Notes under the pieces: generated by a model
The model's input: the letters and a program-made list of their open reading frames with translations, nothing else
What the model was told of the DNA's origin: nothing
The model's database searches: none
Position numbers and translations under genes: made by a program
Origin: Dictyobacter vulcani
GTDB lineage: Bacteria > Chloroflexota > Ktedonobacteria > Ktedonobacterales > Ktedonobacteraceae
DNA length: 64,000 nt
NCBI RefSeq assembly: GCF_008974265.1
Contig: NZ_BKZW01000002.1
Location: forward strand, 62,001-126,000
Direction of reading: 5' to 3'
Part shown: piece after piece, positions 1-8,470 of the stretch
Layout: each line of letters begins with the position of its first letter
Numbering within the stretch: the stretch's first letter is position 1

Positions 1-1
1 A

Positions 2-565
2 GCTATTTTGGTACCCTGGGCCTTCCCAACCGTCGTCTCAGCCCAGATGTGGTTTCTGATGTATAATGACCAGACAGGTATCATCACGTTTATCCTGCAA
101 TGGATGCACCTGCTCAAACCTGGCGACACACTGATTGGTAGTCCCAGTGGTGTCATTATTGCCGCATTGATTACAGACGTCTGGAAAACCACACCATTTA
201 TGGCCCTCTTGATCCTGGCAGGCCTGCAGGTTATTCCCGATGAACTCTATGAAGCCGCCGGTGTAGATGGAAGTACACGCTGGCAATCCTTCTGGCGTAT
301 CACCCTTCCATTGCTGCGTGATTCCATGATCATCGCCCTGATGTTCCGTACCCTGGATGCCCTGCGCGTCTTTGACCTGTTCTATGTCTTCGGCAAACGC
401 TCAGTACAGTCCATGTCAACCTATGCCAACTACTTTATGTTTGGTGGCACAACCAGCGATTTCACGCCCGGTGTAGCAGCCGCAGTCATCGTCTTCCTCT
501 TTGGTATTGTCATCAGTCTGATTTATGTTTCGCTGATGGGTAATACCTTAAAACGAGTGAGTTAA
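2..565 (+). CDS. Sugar ABC transporter permease, MalF/UgpA type (5' end outside window)
   Basis: Inner-membrane permease of a carbohydrate ABC importer (binding-protein-dependent transport inner membrane component). The reading frame is open to the window edge, so the N-terminal part is missing; the TTG at position 8 is not a real start. The visible 187 residues contain several hydrophobic segments and the EAA loop that docks on the ATPase, visible as YEAAGVDGSTRWQSF followed by ITLPLL. It is followed 49 bases later by a MalG-type permease on the same strand, the usual MalF-MalG order, so a solute-binding protein gene probably lies upstream. The sugar cannot be read from the permease. The family call is firm; the substrate is unknown. 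Confidence 0.9.
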   Translation, partial: AILVPWAFPTVVSAQMWFLMYNDQTGIITFILQWMHLLKPGDTLIGSPSGVIIAALITDVWKTTPFMALLILAGLQVIPDELYEAAGVDGSTRWQSFWRITLPLLRDSMIIALMFRTLDALRVFDLFYVFGKRSVQSMSTYANYFMFGGTTSDFTPGVAAAVIVFLFGIVISLIYVSLMGNTLKRVS

Positions 566-614
566 AGATGTTTATAGATAACCAGAACATACTTTCAGGA
601 GAGGACGAGAGACA

Positions 615-1517
615 ATGGCTGTAACGGAGCAAGCAACTAACAGGTCTATCGCACAGGCCAAAGCACGTATCGCTGCAAAGCAGCGCATGGAACAAACAGG
701 AAAAATAGCACGCTATATCGCGGTGATAGTGATTGTAGTTGTCTCACTGGCCCCGCTCTACTGGACATTCGTGACCTCGGTCAAAAATGGTCTTGAGATT
801 AATGCTTCACCGCCAACCATTTTTCCGCAGCAGTTTGACTTCAGCAATTATGTCCAGGTACTGACCAATTCAACCTTTTTCTTGCCGACATTGAGAAATA
901 GTGCGATTATTGCCTCCGTCACCACGGTGCTGGCTCTGCTGTTCGGTATTCTCTGCGCTTATGCGCTGGGACGCATGAAATTCAAAGCCAAACCAGCGGT
1001 CCTGGCAACCGTACTTTCAGTACAGATGTTTCCGTTTATCGCGCTACTCGGACCACTGTTCGTCTTATTCACAGGACCAATCTATCTGTACAATACCTAC
1101 TGGGCCTTGATTATTGCTGACCTGGTATTGAACATTCCATTGGTCGTCTGGTTCCTGACCTCGTTCTTCCGTGATCTGCCACCAGATCTAGAAGAGGCAG
1201 CCCGCATAGATGGTGCATCACGGCTCAAAGCCCTGTGGTATGTCATTATGCCATTGACGGCTCCTGGCATCTTCTCATCGGCGATCCTTTCATTTATCGC
1301 GGTCTGGAACGACTTCCTGTTTGGTCTAAACCTGACCAGTGATGAGAGCGCACAACCTGTAACCGTGGGTATCACCCGCTTTAATTCCGAACACGTCGTC
1401 GCTTATGGACAATTAGCTGCCGCAGCTATCATTGTGACTATTCCCCTGGTCATCGTCGTCCTCTTCTTACAGCGCCGTATCGTCTCCGGTCTGACAGCAG
1501 GAGCGGTTAAAGGCTAA
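615..1517 (+). CDS. Sugar ABC transporter permease, MalG type
   Basis: Second inner-membrane permease of the same carbohydrate ABC importer, 300 residues, the normal length for MalG-like proteins. About 35 cytoplasmic residues come first, then six predicted membrane segments, with the EAA loop EEAARIDGASRLKALWYVI followed by MPL in the C-terminal half. The ATG is preceded by a purine-rich ribosome site (caggagaggacgagagaca). It forms an operon with the upstream permease and is closed by a strong hairpin with a T run about 40 bases after the stop. No ATPase gene is adjacent; such systems often share a distant MsiK-type ATPase, which is an inference here. Confidence 0.92.
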   Translation: MAVTEQATNRSIAQAKARIAAKQRMEQTGKIARYIAVIVIVVVSLAPLYWTFVTSVKNGLEINASPPTIFPQQFDFSNYVQVLTNSTFFLPTLRNSAIIASVTTVLALLFGILCAYALGRMKFKAKPAVLATVLSVQMFPFIALLGPLFVLFTGPIYLYNTYWALIIADLVLNIPLVVWFLTSFFRDLPPDLEEAARIDGASRLKALWYVIMPLTAPGIFSSAILSFIAVWNDFLFGLNLTSDESAQPVTVGITRFNSEHVVAYGQLAAAAIIVTIPLVIVVLFLQRRIVSGLTAGAVKG

Positions 1518-1554
1518 TCTTACTCAGACAGACAAAGCGTTTTGTACAAACGCC

Positions 1555-1599
1555 AGCAGCCAACCCTTGAATATCCAGGGCTGGCTGCTTTTTTTTTCT
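1555..1599 (+). terminator. Intrinsic terminator of the ABC permease operon
   Basis: A 13-bp stem (agcagccaaccct paired with agggctggctgct, one G-U pair) is followed directly by a run of nine T residues. It closes the permease operon and separates it from the PTS operon. Confidence 0.85.
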
Positions 1600-1764
1600 T
1601 CATTGGCATAATGTATTCACACGATCTCTTCACCACTGTTTTCATACCAGTGGCATTCAAAAGCCTGGGCGCTTTATTGCCCCAGTGCGCCCAGAAGAAA
1701 AGACATCGGTAAGAGTGAGATTCAGACACATTCTGATCATAATCAGAGATATGCTATGTAATCT

Positions 1765-1780
1765 AGTGGTCTAGACATCT
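1765..1780 (+). promoter_or_regulatory. dre-like operator (DasR/NagR/YvoA type)
   Basis: AGTGGTCTAGACATCT matches the dre consensus AGTGGTCTAGACCACT at 14 of 16 positions. dre sites are bound by GntR/HutC-family regulators (DasR in Streptomyces, NagR/YvoA in Bacillus) that control N-acetylglucosamine genes. It abuts the -35 box of the promoter upstream of the GlcNAc-type PTS genes. A weaker partial site sharing TGGTCTA lies at about 1814-1829. The regulator gene is not in this window. Confidence 0.65.
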
Positions 1781-1808
1781 TGACATTTATAAGGGAAAAT
1801 TTTATATT
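1780..1808 (+). promoter_or_regulatory. Sigma-70-type promoter of the PTS operon
   Basis: TTGACA (1780-1785), a 17-base spacer and TATATT (1803-1808). The last base of the dre-like operator is the first base of the -35 box, so a bound repressor would block RNA polymerase. This places the start site near 1815 and gives a leader of about 185 bases. Confidence 0.7.
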
Positions 1809-1898
1809 TTATGCATGGTCTATCTCATAATTATGCAGAGGAATTCATAGAGGTAGAAATAAAACAGCATCTATTCTAACAGACTTGTTCTCACGAGG

Positions 1899-1942
1899 TG
1901 CAGCTATAGGAGACAGCATTCGTCTACGTTGCTATAGCTGCA
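1899..1942 (+). promoter_or_regulatory. Inverted repeat in the PTS leader
   Basis: Perfect 11-base arms, tgcagctatag (1899-1909) and ctatagctgca (1932-1942), with a 22-base loop, lie between the promoter and the start codon. The transcript could form a hairpin here. It could be an antiterminator, a stability element or a protein site; the sequence does not decide. Confidence 0.4.
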
Positions 1943-1953
1943 TATATGTTCTT

Positions 1954-1980
1954 AAGAGTGGAACTTCAATTCACTCTTTT
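1954..1980 (+). promoter_or_regulatory. Terminator-like leader hairpin before the PTS gene
   Basis: aagagtg (1954-1960) pairs with cactctt (1972-1978), followed by further T residues, only about 10 bases before the ribosome-binding site of the EIICB gene. With the preceding inverted repeat this resembles a leader attenuator, as known for PTS genes controlled by BglG/GlcT-type antiterminators. The stem is short and the T run weak, so function is uncertain. Confidence 0.35.
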
Positions 1981-2000
1981 CGTAGAGGAGAGAACTTGCG

Positions 2001-3581
2001 ATGAACTCAATCAGCACATCAACAGCCAGCCCCGGCGATCGTGTCCTGGGTGCTCTACAAACCCTTGGTCGTTCCCTCATGCTTCCTATTGCCGTACTGC
2101 CTGCGGCCGCACTACTCCTACGCCTGGGACAGACGGATATGCTTGGTCAGTTCCACTGGCATTTCATCAACTGGGAAATCCATCTGGACTGGATTGGCAA
2201 AGCTGGCGATGCTATTTTCAGCAATCTTCCCCTTATTTTCGCCATTGGTATCGCTATCGGCCTATCGGGTGGTGAAGGCACAGCCGCCCTGGCAGCCGTG
2301 GTGGGTTTCCTGGTCTTTACCGCGGTCTTTAACAACATTATTCCTCAGATTAAAGCTGCGGACGGCACACTCAAGCCTGACCCAAACATTACCATGGATG
2401 TCCTGAGTGGTATTCTGATGGGCCTGGTCGCCGCTGGATTGTACAAAAAATATCATGATATTCGCTTGCCCGATTATCTAGGTTTCTTTGGAGGCCGACG
2501 CTTTGTGCCGATCATAACCGCGCTGACCGCCCTGGTGCTTGGACTTATTTTTGGCATTATCTGGCCTCCGATCGGACAGGTCATTAATGCAATCGGTAGC
2601 GGAATTGTCTCTCTTGGACCCTTTGGCGCAGGTATCTATGGCTTCTTGAACCGCCTGCTGATCCCGACCGGTCTCCACCATGTACTCAATTCATATTTCT
2701 GGTTTGAACTGGGTAGCTATAAAGGTGCGGATGGAACAGTAGTGCATGGCGATCTGCACCGCTACTTTGCTGGGGATCCATCGTCAGGAAACTATATGGC
2801 CGGCTTCTTTGTAATGATGATGTTTGGTCTACCAGCCGCATGTCTGGCCATGATCCGGCATGCCAAATTTCCCAAGGTAGCCGCCGGTATTCTGCTCTCA
2901 GCTGCCATAGCATCATTCCTGACCGGTATTACCGAGCCCATCGAGTTCGCCTTCCTGTTCGTGGCACCACTGCTCTTTGTGGTACATGCCTTGCTCACCG
3001 GTACTGCCCTGGCCGTCTGCTATCTACTTAACATCAAGATCGGCTTTGGCTTCTCCGCCGGTCTGATCGACCTGCTGCTCAACTTCAATAAATCCAACAC
3101 CAGCAATCCCTGGCTCCTGATCCTGGTAGGCCTGGTCTATGCGGTGATCTACTACTTTGTCTTCAGCTTCTTTATTACGCGCTTCAACCTGGCCACACCT
3201 GGACGCGGTGAAGACTCGACAGGAATGGCAGCCGACTGGATCCTACCTGAGTCCCAGCGTGGACCTGCTAAGCGTACAAAGGAGAGCCCTGCGGTTGATA
3301 CAGCGGCAACAGCGGAGGAAGATAAAGATACGGTACTGGCCCGTGAAGTCCTGGATGCGCTGGGTGGTAAGGCCAATATCGAGAGCCTGGAAGGATGTAT
3401 CACACGCTTACGCATCTTCGCCAAAGATCCAGATGCCATCGATGAAGCTCGCTTGAAGTCTCTGGGCTCATCGGGAGTCATCAAAAAAGGGAAGATCGTG
3501 CAGGTGGTCATGGGTACGCAATCGGATCGCATTGCCAGCCGTATCAACAGCCTGCGTAAGCAGGATACTATTGACGTGTAG
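2001..3581 (+). CDS. nagE: PTS N-acetylglucosamine-type EIICB
   Basis: Membrane-bound sugar permease and phosphotransferase of the glucose/N-acetylglucosamine PTS family, 526 residues. The EIIC domain fills about residues 15-405 with family signatures such as LPIAVLPAAALLLRLGQ, PTGLHHVLN and TGITEPIEFAFLFVAPLL. A flexible linker (about 405-440) leads to an EIIB domain whose phosphorylated cysteine is C466 in GCITRLRIF. By remembered comparison it resembles E. coli NagE more than PtsG, including IKLPDFLSFFGGKRFVPI-like sequence, but E. coli NagE also carries EIIA, which here is a separate gene 24 bases downstream. The dre-like operator supports GlcNAc as substrate. The start has a GGAG ribosome site. 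Confidence 0.85.
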   Translation: MNSISTSTASPGDRVLGALQTLGRSLMLPIAVLPAAALLLRLGQTDMLGQFHWHFINWEIHLDWIGKAGDAIFSNLPLIFAIGIAIGLSGGEGTAALAAVVGFLVFTAVFNNIIPQIKAADGTLKPDPNITMDVLSGILMGLVAAGLYKKYHDIRLPDYLGFFGGRRFVPIITALTALVLGLIFGIIWPPIGQVINAIGSGIVSLGPFGAGIYGFLNRLLIPTGLHHVLNSYFWFELGSYKGADGTVVHGDLHRYFAGDPSSGNYMAGFFVMMMFGLPAACLAMIRHAKFPKVAAGILLSAAIASFLTGITEPIEFAFLFVAPLLFVVHALLTGTALAVCYLLNIKIGFGFSAGLIDLLLNFNKSNTSNPWLLILVGLVYAVIYYFVFSFFITRFNLATPGRGEDSTGMAADWILPESQRGPAKRTKESPAVDTAATAEEDKDTVLAREVLDALGGKANIESLEGCITRLRIFAKDPDAIDEARLKSLGSSGVIKKGKIVQVVMGTQSDRIASRINSLRKQDTIDV

Positions 3582-3605
3582 GATAAAACAGAAAGTTGAT
3601 AAGCC

Positions 3606-4055
3606 ATGACACAAATACACGTACTCGCCCCGATTGATGGCATGGTCGTTGAGCTTGAAAAAGTGCCTGACGAAGTATTTGCCCAGAAAATGGCGGGCGA
3701 TGGCGTCGCGATTGATCCAACTGGCTCAATCGCGGTGGCACCGATCAGTGGAGAGTTGATGAAGTTGTTTCCAGGGGGCCATGCCTTTGGAATTGTGGCA
3801 GGTGAGGTGGAGTTGATCGTCCATATCGGTTTGGACACGATTGAACTCAATGGTACCGGCTTTGAAAATATCGCCACCGAGGGACAAATAGTAGAGGCCG
3901 GAACACCAATCGTACGTTTTGATCGCGCCATCATCGAAAGAGAAGGCAAGGTCGTACTCAGCCCGGTCGTCTCTAGCGGCCTGGGCACCATTATCAGCCG
4001 TGCCAGTGGTGCCGTCAAAGCGGGACAAGACATCCTCTTTGTCCTGGAAATCTAA
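3606..4055 (+). CDS. PTS glucose-family EIIA component
   Basis: Soluble phosphocarrier that receives phosphate from HPr and passes it to the EIIB cysteine of the adjacent permease. 149 residues, matching stand-alone EIIA-Glc-like proteins. The phosphorylated histidine is H73 in VHIGLDTIEL and the second active-site histidine is H59 in GGHAFGI; both are present. It lies 24 bases after the EIICB gene in the same operon and is closed by a terminator. Whether it also serves other PTS permeases, as Crr does in enterobacteria, cannot be told from the sequence. Confidence 0.88.
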   Translation: MTQIHVLAPIDGMVVELEKVPDEVFAQKMAGDGVAIDPTGSIAVAPISGELMKLFPGGHAFGIVAGEVELIVHIGLDTIELNGTGFENIATEGQIVEAGTPIVRFDRAIIEREGKVVLSPVVSSGLGTIISRASGAVKAGQDILFVLEI

Positions 4056-4066
4056 ACGTTCATCCT

Positions 4067-4128
4067 GCCTGCCAGATGCTACCCTATACCTCTGCAATAG
4101 TGCAGCATTCGGCAGGCTCTTCTTTTTT
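4067..4128 (+). terminator. Terminator of the PTS operon
   Basis: gcctgccagatgct (4067-4080) pairs imperfectly with agcattcggcaggc (4104-4117), followed by a T-rich run (tcttctttttta). Confidence 0.7.
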
Positions 4129-4268
4129 ATAGATGAGAAACATCCACAACACGTTTCCTTGAACTCACGTCCAAAGGGATGACGAAACAGGCCAGGATCG
4201 GCTACACTATAAGTCCGACTGGCAGATACGCCAGCAATAAATAAGCAAGGCTAAGGACACGTAAGCGC

Positions 4269-5459
4269 ATGCACAACACGGCATTCCCACCAAGCAACCC
4301 ATCATTGACAGCCCGGATCCTCCAGGATCCCCTCAATCCTTTTCACTGCTATCGCCAGCTACGGGAACAGCATCCTGTCTATTACTCACGCGAATTTCAT
4401 AGCTGGTTTATTTCGCGTTATGAAGATGTGCAAAACGTGATCAATGATCCAGTCCTCTTCTCTTCCGAGCAATCCATTAGAAGCCGGCCAAAGGCCACCA
4501 GACAGAATAGCAATGCGGCCAGAACCCTGCTCTGGACAGATCCGCCGCGCCATCGGCAGTTACGCTCGTTGATCAACCTGGCTTTTACGCCACGCACCAT
4601 TGCCAATCTGGCACCGCGCATCACAGAGATTGTGCATGCCCAACTGGATCAAGTTACGCCCTATGGCGAAATAGATATCGTCGCTGACCTGGCCAATCCC
4701 TTACCCATTATCGTCATCGCGGAACTCCTTGGCGTACCGATTCAGGACCAACAACAGTTTAAGCATTGGTCCGATATTATCGTCAGTCCGGCACGGCAGG
4801 AGAAAAAGCAAGCGGTCATTGCGATGAACAACTATTTTCAAAGTATCGTGCAGCAACGCCGCCAGCAGCCCGAGGATGATCTAATCAGCGCCCTGCTGAG
4901 TGCGCATATTGAAGGCATTTATCTCACTGAAGCCGAAATCTTAAGCTTCTGCCGACTCCTGCTGGTCGCCGGTCATGAAACCTCAACCAATCTGATCGGC
5001 AACGCCTTACTGACCTTTGCCGAACATCCACACGTCTTTGAAGAATTAAAGGACGATCTCACCCTGATTCCAGATGCCATCGAGGAAGTGATACGCTATC
5101 GCACCCCGATCCAACGCCTGCGCCGGGCAGCCACAGTCGATACAGAGCTCGGTGGACAAATGATCAAAGCAGGCGATATCGTGTCGCCGATTCTGGGCTC
5201 TGCCAATCGCGATGAGCAGCGTTTTGTAGATGCGGAAAGATTTGATCTCCACCGCAATCCCAACCGGCATATTGGCTTTGGCCATGGCATCCACTTCTGC
5301 ATCGGCTCCTCCCTGGCGCGCTTAGAAACCAGGATCGCGCTAGAAGTCTTGCTCACACGCTTTACTGGCATGCAGCGCAAACCTGATAGCAAGCTTGAAC
5401 ATGTCGCCAGCTCCTTTGTGTATGGGGTTAAAAGCTTGCCAATGACGTTTGAAAACTGA
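4269..5459 (+). CDS. Cytochrome P450 (bacterial class I type)
   Basis: Heme monooxygenase of 396 residues, the typical length of soluble bacterial P450s. The I-helix oxygen-binding motif AGHETS is at about 234-239, the K-helix ExxR motif is EEVIR at about 272, and the heme loop FGHGIHFCIG places the iron-ligating cysteine at C344. The sequence style resembles the CYP107 group that often acts on macrolides, steroids or fatty acids; that is an impression. No ferredoxin or biosynthetic cluster is next to it, so the substrate is unknown. It is the intact counterpart to the broken P450 at 53-54 kb, but the two belong to clearly different subfamilies. Confidence 0.92.
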   Translation: MHNTAFPPSNPSLTARILQDPLNPFHCYRQLREQHPVYYSREFHSWFISRYEDVQNVINDPVLFSSEQSIRSRPKATRQNSNAARTLLWTDPPRHRQLRSLINLAFTPRTIANLAPRITEIVHAQLDQVTPYGEIDIVADLANPLPIIVIAELLGVPIQDQQQFKHWSDIIVSPARQEKKQAVIAMNNYFQSIVQQRRQQPEDDLISALLSAHIEGIYLTEAEILSFCRLLLVAGHETSTNLIGNALLTFAEHPHVFEELKDDLTLIPDAIEEVIRYRTPIQRLRRAATVDTELGGQMIKAGDIVSPILGSANRDEQRFVDAERFDLHRNPNRHIGFGHGIHFCIGSSLARLETRIALEVLLTRFTGMQRKPDSKLEHVASSFVYGVKSLPMTFEN

Positions 5460-5474
5460 TGGTCAGACAAGTTC

Positions 5475-5500
5475 TGGCCTCACACTTATATGTGAGGCCA
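5475..5500. terminator. Hairpin between convergent genes
   Basis: A perfect 10-base inverted repeat, tggcctcaca and tgtgaggcca with a 6-base loop, lies between the convergent P450 and endonuclease III genes. No T run follows on either side, so it may be only a weak or factor-assisted terminator. Confidence 0.5.
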
Positions 5501-5509
5501 CCAGGGGAA

Positions 5510-6193
5510 TTACTGAGTAACATGTAGGGATGATGAGGGGCATTGTTGAGCTAAAGTACATTGTTCACAATGTGGATTGCGAGCCATGCAGACGGCTCGT
5601 CCGTGGTAGATAATGCGATGAGCCAGGCTTAGCCATTCTTCACGTGGGAGCTGACGCATCAGTTCCTGTTCTATTTTGACTGGATCACTCTGCTGCGTCC
5701 AGCCAAAGCGCTGGGCCAGACGACCGACATGGGTATCAATAATAATGCCATCAACGATCCCAAAGGCACTTCCCAGGATGACATTGGCGGTCTTACGCGC
5801 CACGCCAGGTACTTTCACCAGCTCTTCCATGGTCTGTGGCACTTCTCCCTGATGAACGAGCAGTAAATACTGACAGGCAGCTTGAATCTGTTTGGCTTTC
5901 TTCCGATAAAAGCCCGTGTTGCGCACATCTTCGGCCAGTTCTTCCATTGGGACAGCCACATAATCTTCAGCCCGGCGATATTTTTGGAACAGGTCTTTGG
6001 TGACAGAATTAACGCGTTTATCTGTACACTGGGCCGCAAGTTGCGCCGCCACCAATAAATCTAACGGGGTCGTAAAATCCAGATCATAGCGAGCAACCGG
6101 ATAGAGCTGCTTGAGCTCATCAATCGTATCCTGAATGGGTAATGCAGTCGCTGACTGTGGAGTGGAAACTGTCTTCTGAGGCGTATCTTCCAT
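5510..6193 (-). CDS. nth: Endonuclease III (DNA glycosylase/AP lyase)
   Basis: Base-excision repair enzyme that removes oxidised pyrimidines and cleaves the abasic site. 227 residues, normal length. The helix-hairpin-helix reads LVKVPGVARKTANVIL and carries the catalytic lysine; the catalytic aspartate is in IIIDTHVGRLAQRFGW. The C-terminal iron-sulfur cluster has the canonical spacing C-x6-C-x2-C-x5-C (CMARNPHCEQCTLAQQC). The ATG is preceded by AAAGGA. All key residues are present, so the enzyme should be active. Confidence 0.96.
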   Translation of the reverse strand: MEDTPQKTVSTPQSATALPIQDTIDELKQLYPVARYDLDFTTPLDLLVAAQLAAQCTDKRVNSVTKDLFQKYRRAEDYVAVPMEELAEDVRNTGFYRKKAKQIQAACQYLLLVHQGEVPQTMEELVKVPGVARKTANVILGSAFGIVDGIIIDTHVGRLAQRFGWTQQSDPVKIEQELMRQLPREEWLSLAHRIIYHGRAVCMARNPHCEQCTLAQQCPSSSLHVTQ

Positions 6194-6302
6194 TATGATC
6201 CTTTATCTTGACTATAACTATAGTAGCAAAAGCCTGTTATTACTCTATTCTCATTGCGTGGCACAATTAAGGCAATAAAACAGGACAATTGTATAGCCTG
6301 AG

Positions 6303-6337
6303 GAGGGAAAGAAGGTCCAGTGGACTATCTTTCCCTC
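6303..6337. terminator. Hairpin downstream of the dehydrogenase gene
   Basis: Ten-base arms gagggaaaga (6303-6312) and tctttccctc (6328-6337) surround an inner tccagtgga palindrome, in the gap between the end of the minus-strand dehydrogenase gene and the start of nth. There is no clear T run, so its role as a terminator is uncertain. Confidence 0.4.
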
Positions 6338-6356
6338 TGCAATAATAGGATCCTGA

Positions 6357-7244
6357 CTATTCTATGCCTGCCTCATCTTCAATCCCACGGGTCAATTCCG
6401 CCCAGTCGTTTTCACCACGGCCTTTCGCGATACCAGATAGGAGACGGTCGTGTAACTGGCTGGCAAAGGGCATGGGCATCCGCGCCTGCTCGGCGGCATC
6501 CAGGACCAGATTGATGTCTTTTAAAGCCAGCTGAATTGGAAAACCCACGGGCTGAAAGTTTTTCTCAGCAATTTTCTGGCCATAATTCTTGTAAATCGGG
6601 CTGCCAAAAATGGTCTGTGTCAGCATATTAAAAACTTGCGTGCGATCAATACCATTTTTTTCGGCCAGCGTAAAAATCTCGCCCATCGATTCCATCGCGG
6701 ACGCAATCAAGAAATTGCCACTAATTTTGACAATATTGGCATGGGATGGATCTTCCCCAAAATCAAAGATGCCCTGTCCCATGGCCTCGAGTACAGGTCG
6801 CACGCGTTCTTTCGCCGCCGCATTGCCAGCCTCGACAATCCATAGTTGCTGAGCCGCCGCCGCCTCAGGGCGTCCAAAGACAGGGGCCGCTACATAGGAA
6901 CAGCCTTCTTTTTCATGGAGTTCATGCATCTTATGGGCCAGCGCAGGTGAAACCGTGCTCATAGAGACATGGACGCCACCAGGACCCAGGCGAGACAGTA
7001 AACCATCGTGGCCGAGTGTCACCGCTTCCAGCGCCTCGTCGTTCGCCAGCATACTCACAGCGATACCACCGCGCTCCACCACATCATCGGGACGGATCCC
7101 ACGTTTGGCACCGGCCTCGACAATTTTCTCTGTCTTGCTCAGATCACGGTTGTAGACCTTCATATTATAACCAGCCTTGAGCACATTAATCGCCATGGGA
7201 TGTCCCATGTTGCCCAGGCCAATAAAACCGATAGATTCAGTCAT
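6357..7244 (-). CDS. NAD(P)-dependent beta-hydroxyacid dehydrogenase
   Basis: Member of the 3-hydroxyisobutyrate dehydrogenase / 6-phosphogluconate dehydrogenase-like family. 295 residues from the chosen start. The Rossmann motif is IGFIGLGNMGHPMAINVLKAG. The substrate-binding region HVSMSTVSPALAHKMHE and the catalytic-lysine region HANIVKISGNFLIASAMESMGE are both visible. The start at 7244 (MTES) is preferred over 7256 because AAAGGA ends directly at the 7256 ATG but sits 12 bases from the 7244 ATG. The acid it oxidises is not defined; glyoxylate/succinic semialdehyde reductases belong to the same family. Confidence 0.88.
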   Translation of the reverse strand: MTESIGFIGLGNMGHPMAINVLKAGYNMKVYNRDLSKTEKIVEAGAKRGIRPDDVVERGGIAVSMLANDEALEAVTLGHDGLLSRLGPGGVHVSMSTVSPALAHKMHELHEKEGCSYVAAPVFGRPEAAAAQQLWIVEAGNAAAKERVRPVLEAMGQGIFDFGEDPSHANIVKISGNFLIASAMESMGEIFTLAEKNGIDRTQVFNMLTQTIFGSPIYKNYGQKIAEKNFQPVGFPIQLALKDINLVLDAAEQARMPMPFASQLHDRLLSGIAKGRGENDWAELTRGIEDEAGIE

Positions 7245-7420
7245 AGCTTTACACATTCCTTTCTACTATTCTTATCACGTTTAGAAAGTGATGCTGAGTT
7301 CGCTCTATCACACGAGAATGCTCAACGTTTCCATATAGATGCTATGATAAGAACAGGTAACACATAAATTTGTCAATGATTATTATAAATCAATCTCTTA
7401 TTATACTGAGGGGAACTGGT

Positions 7421-8461
7421 ATGCGGATACTCGTCACCGGAGGCGCTGGCTTTATTGGGAGCAACTTTGTCAGATATATACTGGATAATTATCCTGAAGA
7501 TGACATTCTTGTCTTTGACATATTAACCTATGCCGGTGATCTCGCTAATCTTCCATCGCTAACTTCTACACATCGACTTTCTTTTATCCAGGCGAACATT
7601 TGCGATGAACAAGCTGTCGCACAGGCCATGGCAGGTTGTGATGCGGTCGTGCATTTCGCGGCAGAAACCCATGTTGATCGGTCGCTATTGAGTGCCCAGG
7701 ATTTTATTGCCACCAATGTACAGGGCACCTATGTCTTGCTAGAAGCAGCGCGCAAGCAACACATGCAGCGCTTCCTGTATATTTCTACTGATGAAGTCTA
7801 TGGCAATGCCTGCTCGCCAGATGGGATGAGTCGTCCATCCGTGGAAACTGATAGTTTGCGCCCACTCTCGCCGTATGCAGCCAGCAAAGCCGGAGCCGAC
7901 ACGCTGGCTTTCTCTTACTGGGCCAGCTATGGCCTACCGGTTACGATTACGCGCAGTAGCAATAATTATGGTCCCTATCAATATCCCGAAAAACAACTGC
8001 CCTTATTTATCTTGAACGCCCTTGAAGGTCGTCCCCTGCCCATTTACGGCGACGGACAACATTCCCGCGACTGGATCCATGTCTATGATCATGTAGCAGC
8101 ACTGAGCGTCTTACTCCATCAAGCAGATAGCAGCCTCGATGGTCAAATCTTTAATATTGGAGCCGATCAAGAACGAACCACGCTGGAAAATGCCGCTTTA
8201 ATCTTGAAGAGCCTGGAAAAGTCTGCTGAGCAGATCAGCTTTGTGCAGGACCGGCCAGGCCATGTCAGACGGCATGCGGTAGATACTACTAAAATATACC
8301 AACAATTGGGCTGGCAAGCCCGGATCTCTTTCGATGAAGGTATCAAGCAAACTATCGAGTGGTATCAGACCCATACAGACTGGCTGGCAGGCATCAAAGA
8401 GAAGCACAACGAGTTTCTACAATCCGCTCTGCAACGAGGCACGCAACCAAAGGAAAGATAG
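7421..8461 (+). CDS. rfbB: dTDP-glucose 4,6-dehydratase-like enzyme
   Basis: Extended short-chain dehydrogenase that converts dTDP-D-glucose to the 4-keto-6-deoxy sugar for rhamnose and other deoxysugars. 346 residues. N-terminal NAD motif MRILVTGGAGFIGSNFVR; the RmlB active-site sequence YISTDEVYG; the catalytic pair in PYAASKAGAD (YxxxK); HFAAETHVDRS; and SNNYGPYQYPEKQLPLFI are all typical of RmlB. The start at 7421 follows a gaggggaac ribosome site; the open frame extends upstream but without a comparable site. No rfbA, rfbC or rfbD neighbours are present, so a related UDP/GDP-sugar epimerase role is a small possibility. Confidence 0.88.
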   Translation: MRILVTGGAGFIGSNFVRYILDNYPEDDILVFDILTYAGDLANLPSLTSTHRLSFIQANICDEQAVAQAMAGCDAVVHFAAETHVDRSLLSAQDFIATNVQGTYVLLEAARKQHMQRFLYISTDEVYGNACSPDGMSRPSVETDSLRPLSPYAASKAGADTLAFSYWASYGLPVTITRSSNNYGPYQYPEKQLPLFILNALEGRPLPIYGDGQHSRDWIHVYDHVAALSVLLHQADSSLDGQIFNIGADQERTTLENAALILKSLEKSAEQISFVQDRPGHVRRHAVDTTKIYQQLGWQARISFDEGIKQTIEWYQTHTDWLAGIKEKHNEFLQSALQRGTQPKER

Positions 8462-8470
8462 GTTGCTTGA

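Noticed and set aside
3152..4033. 293-codon minus frame
   Set aside because: Antisense shadow of the PTS genes; serine/proline-rich product without domain signature.
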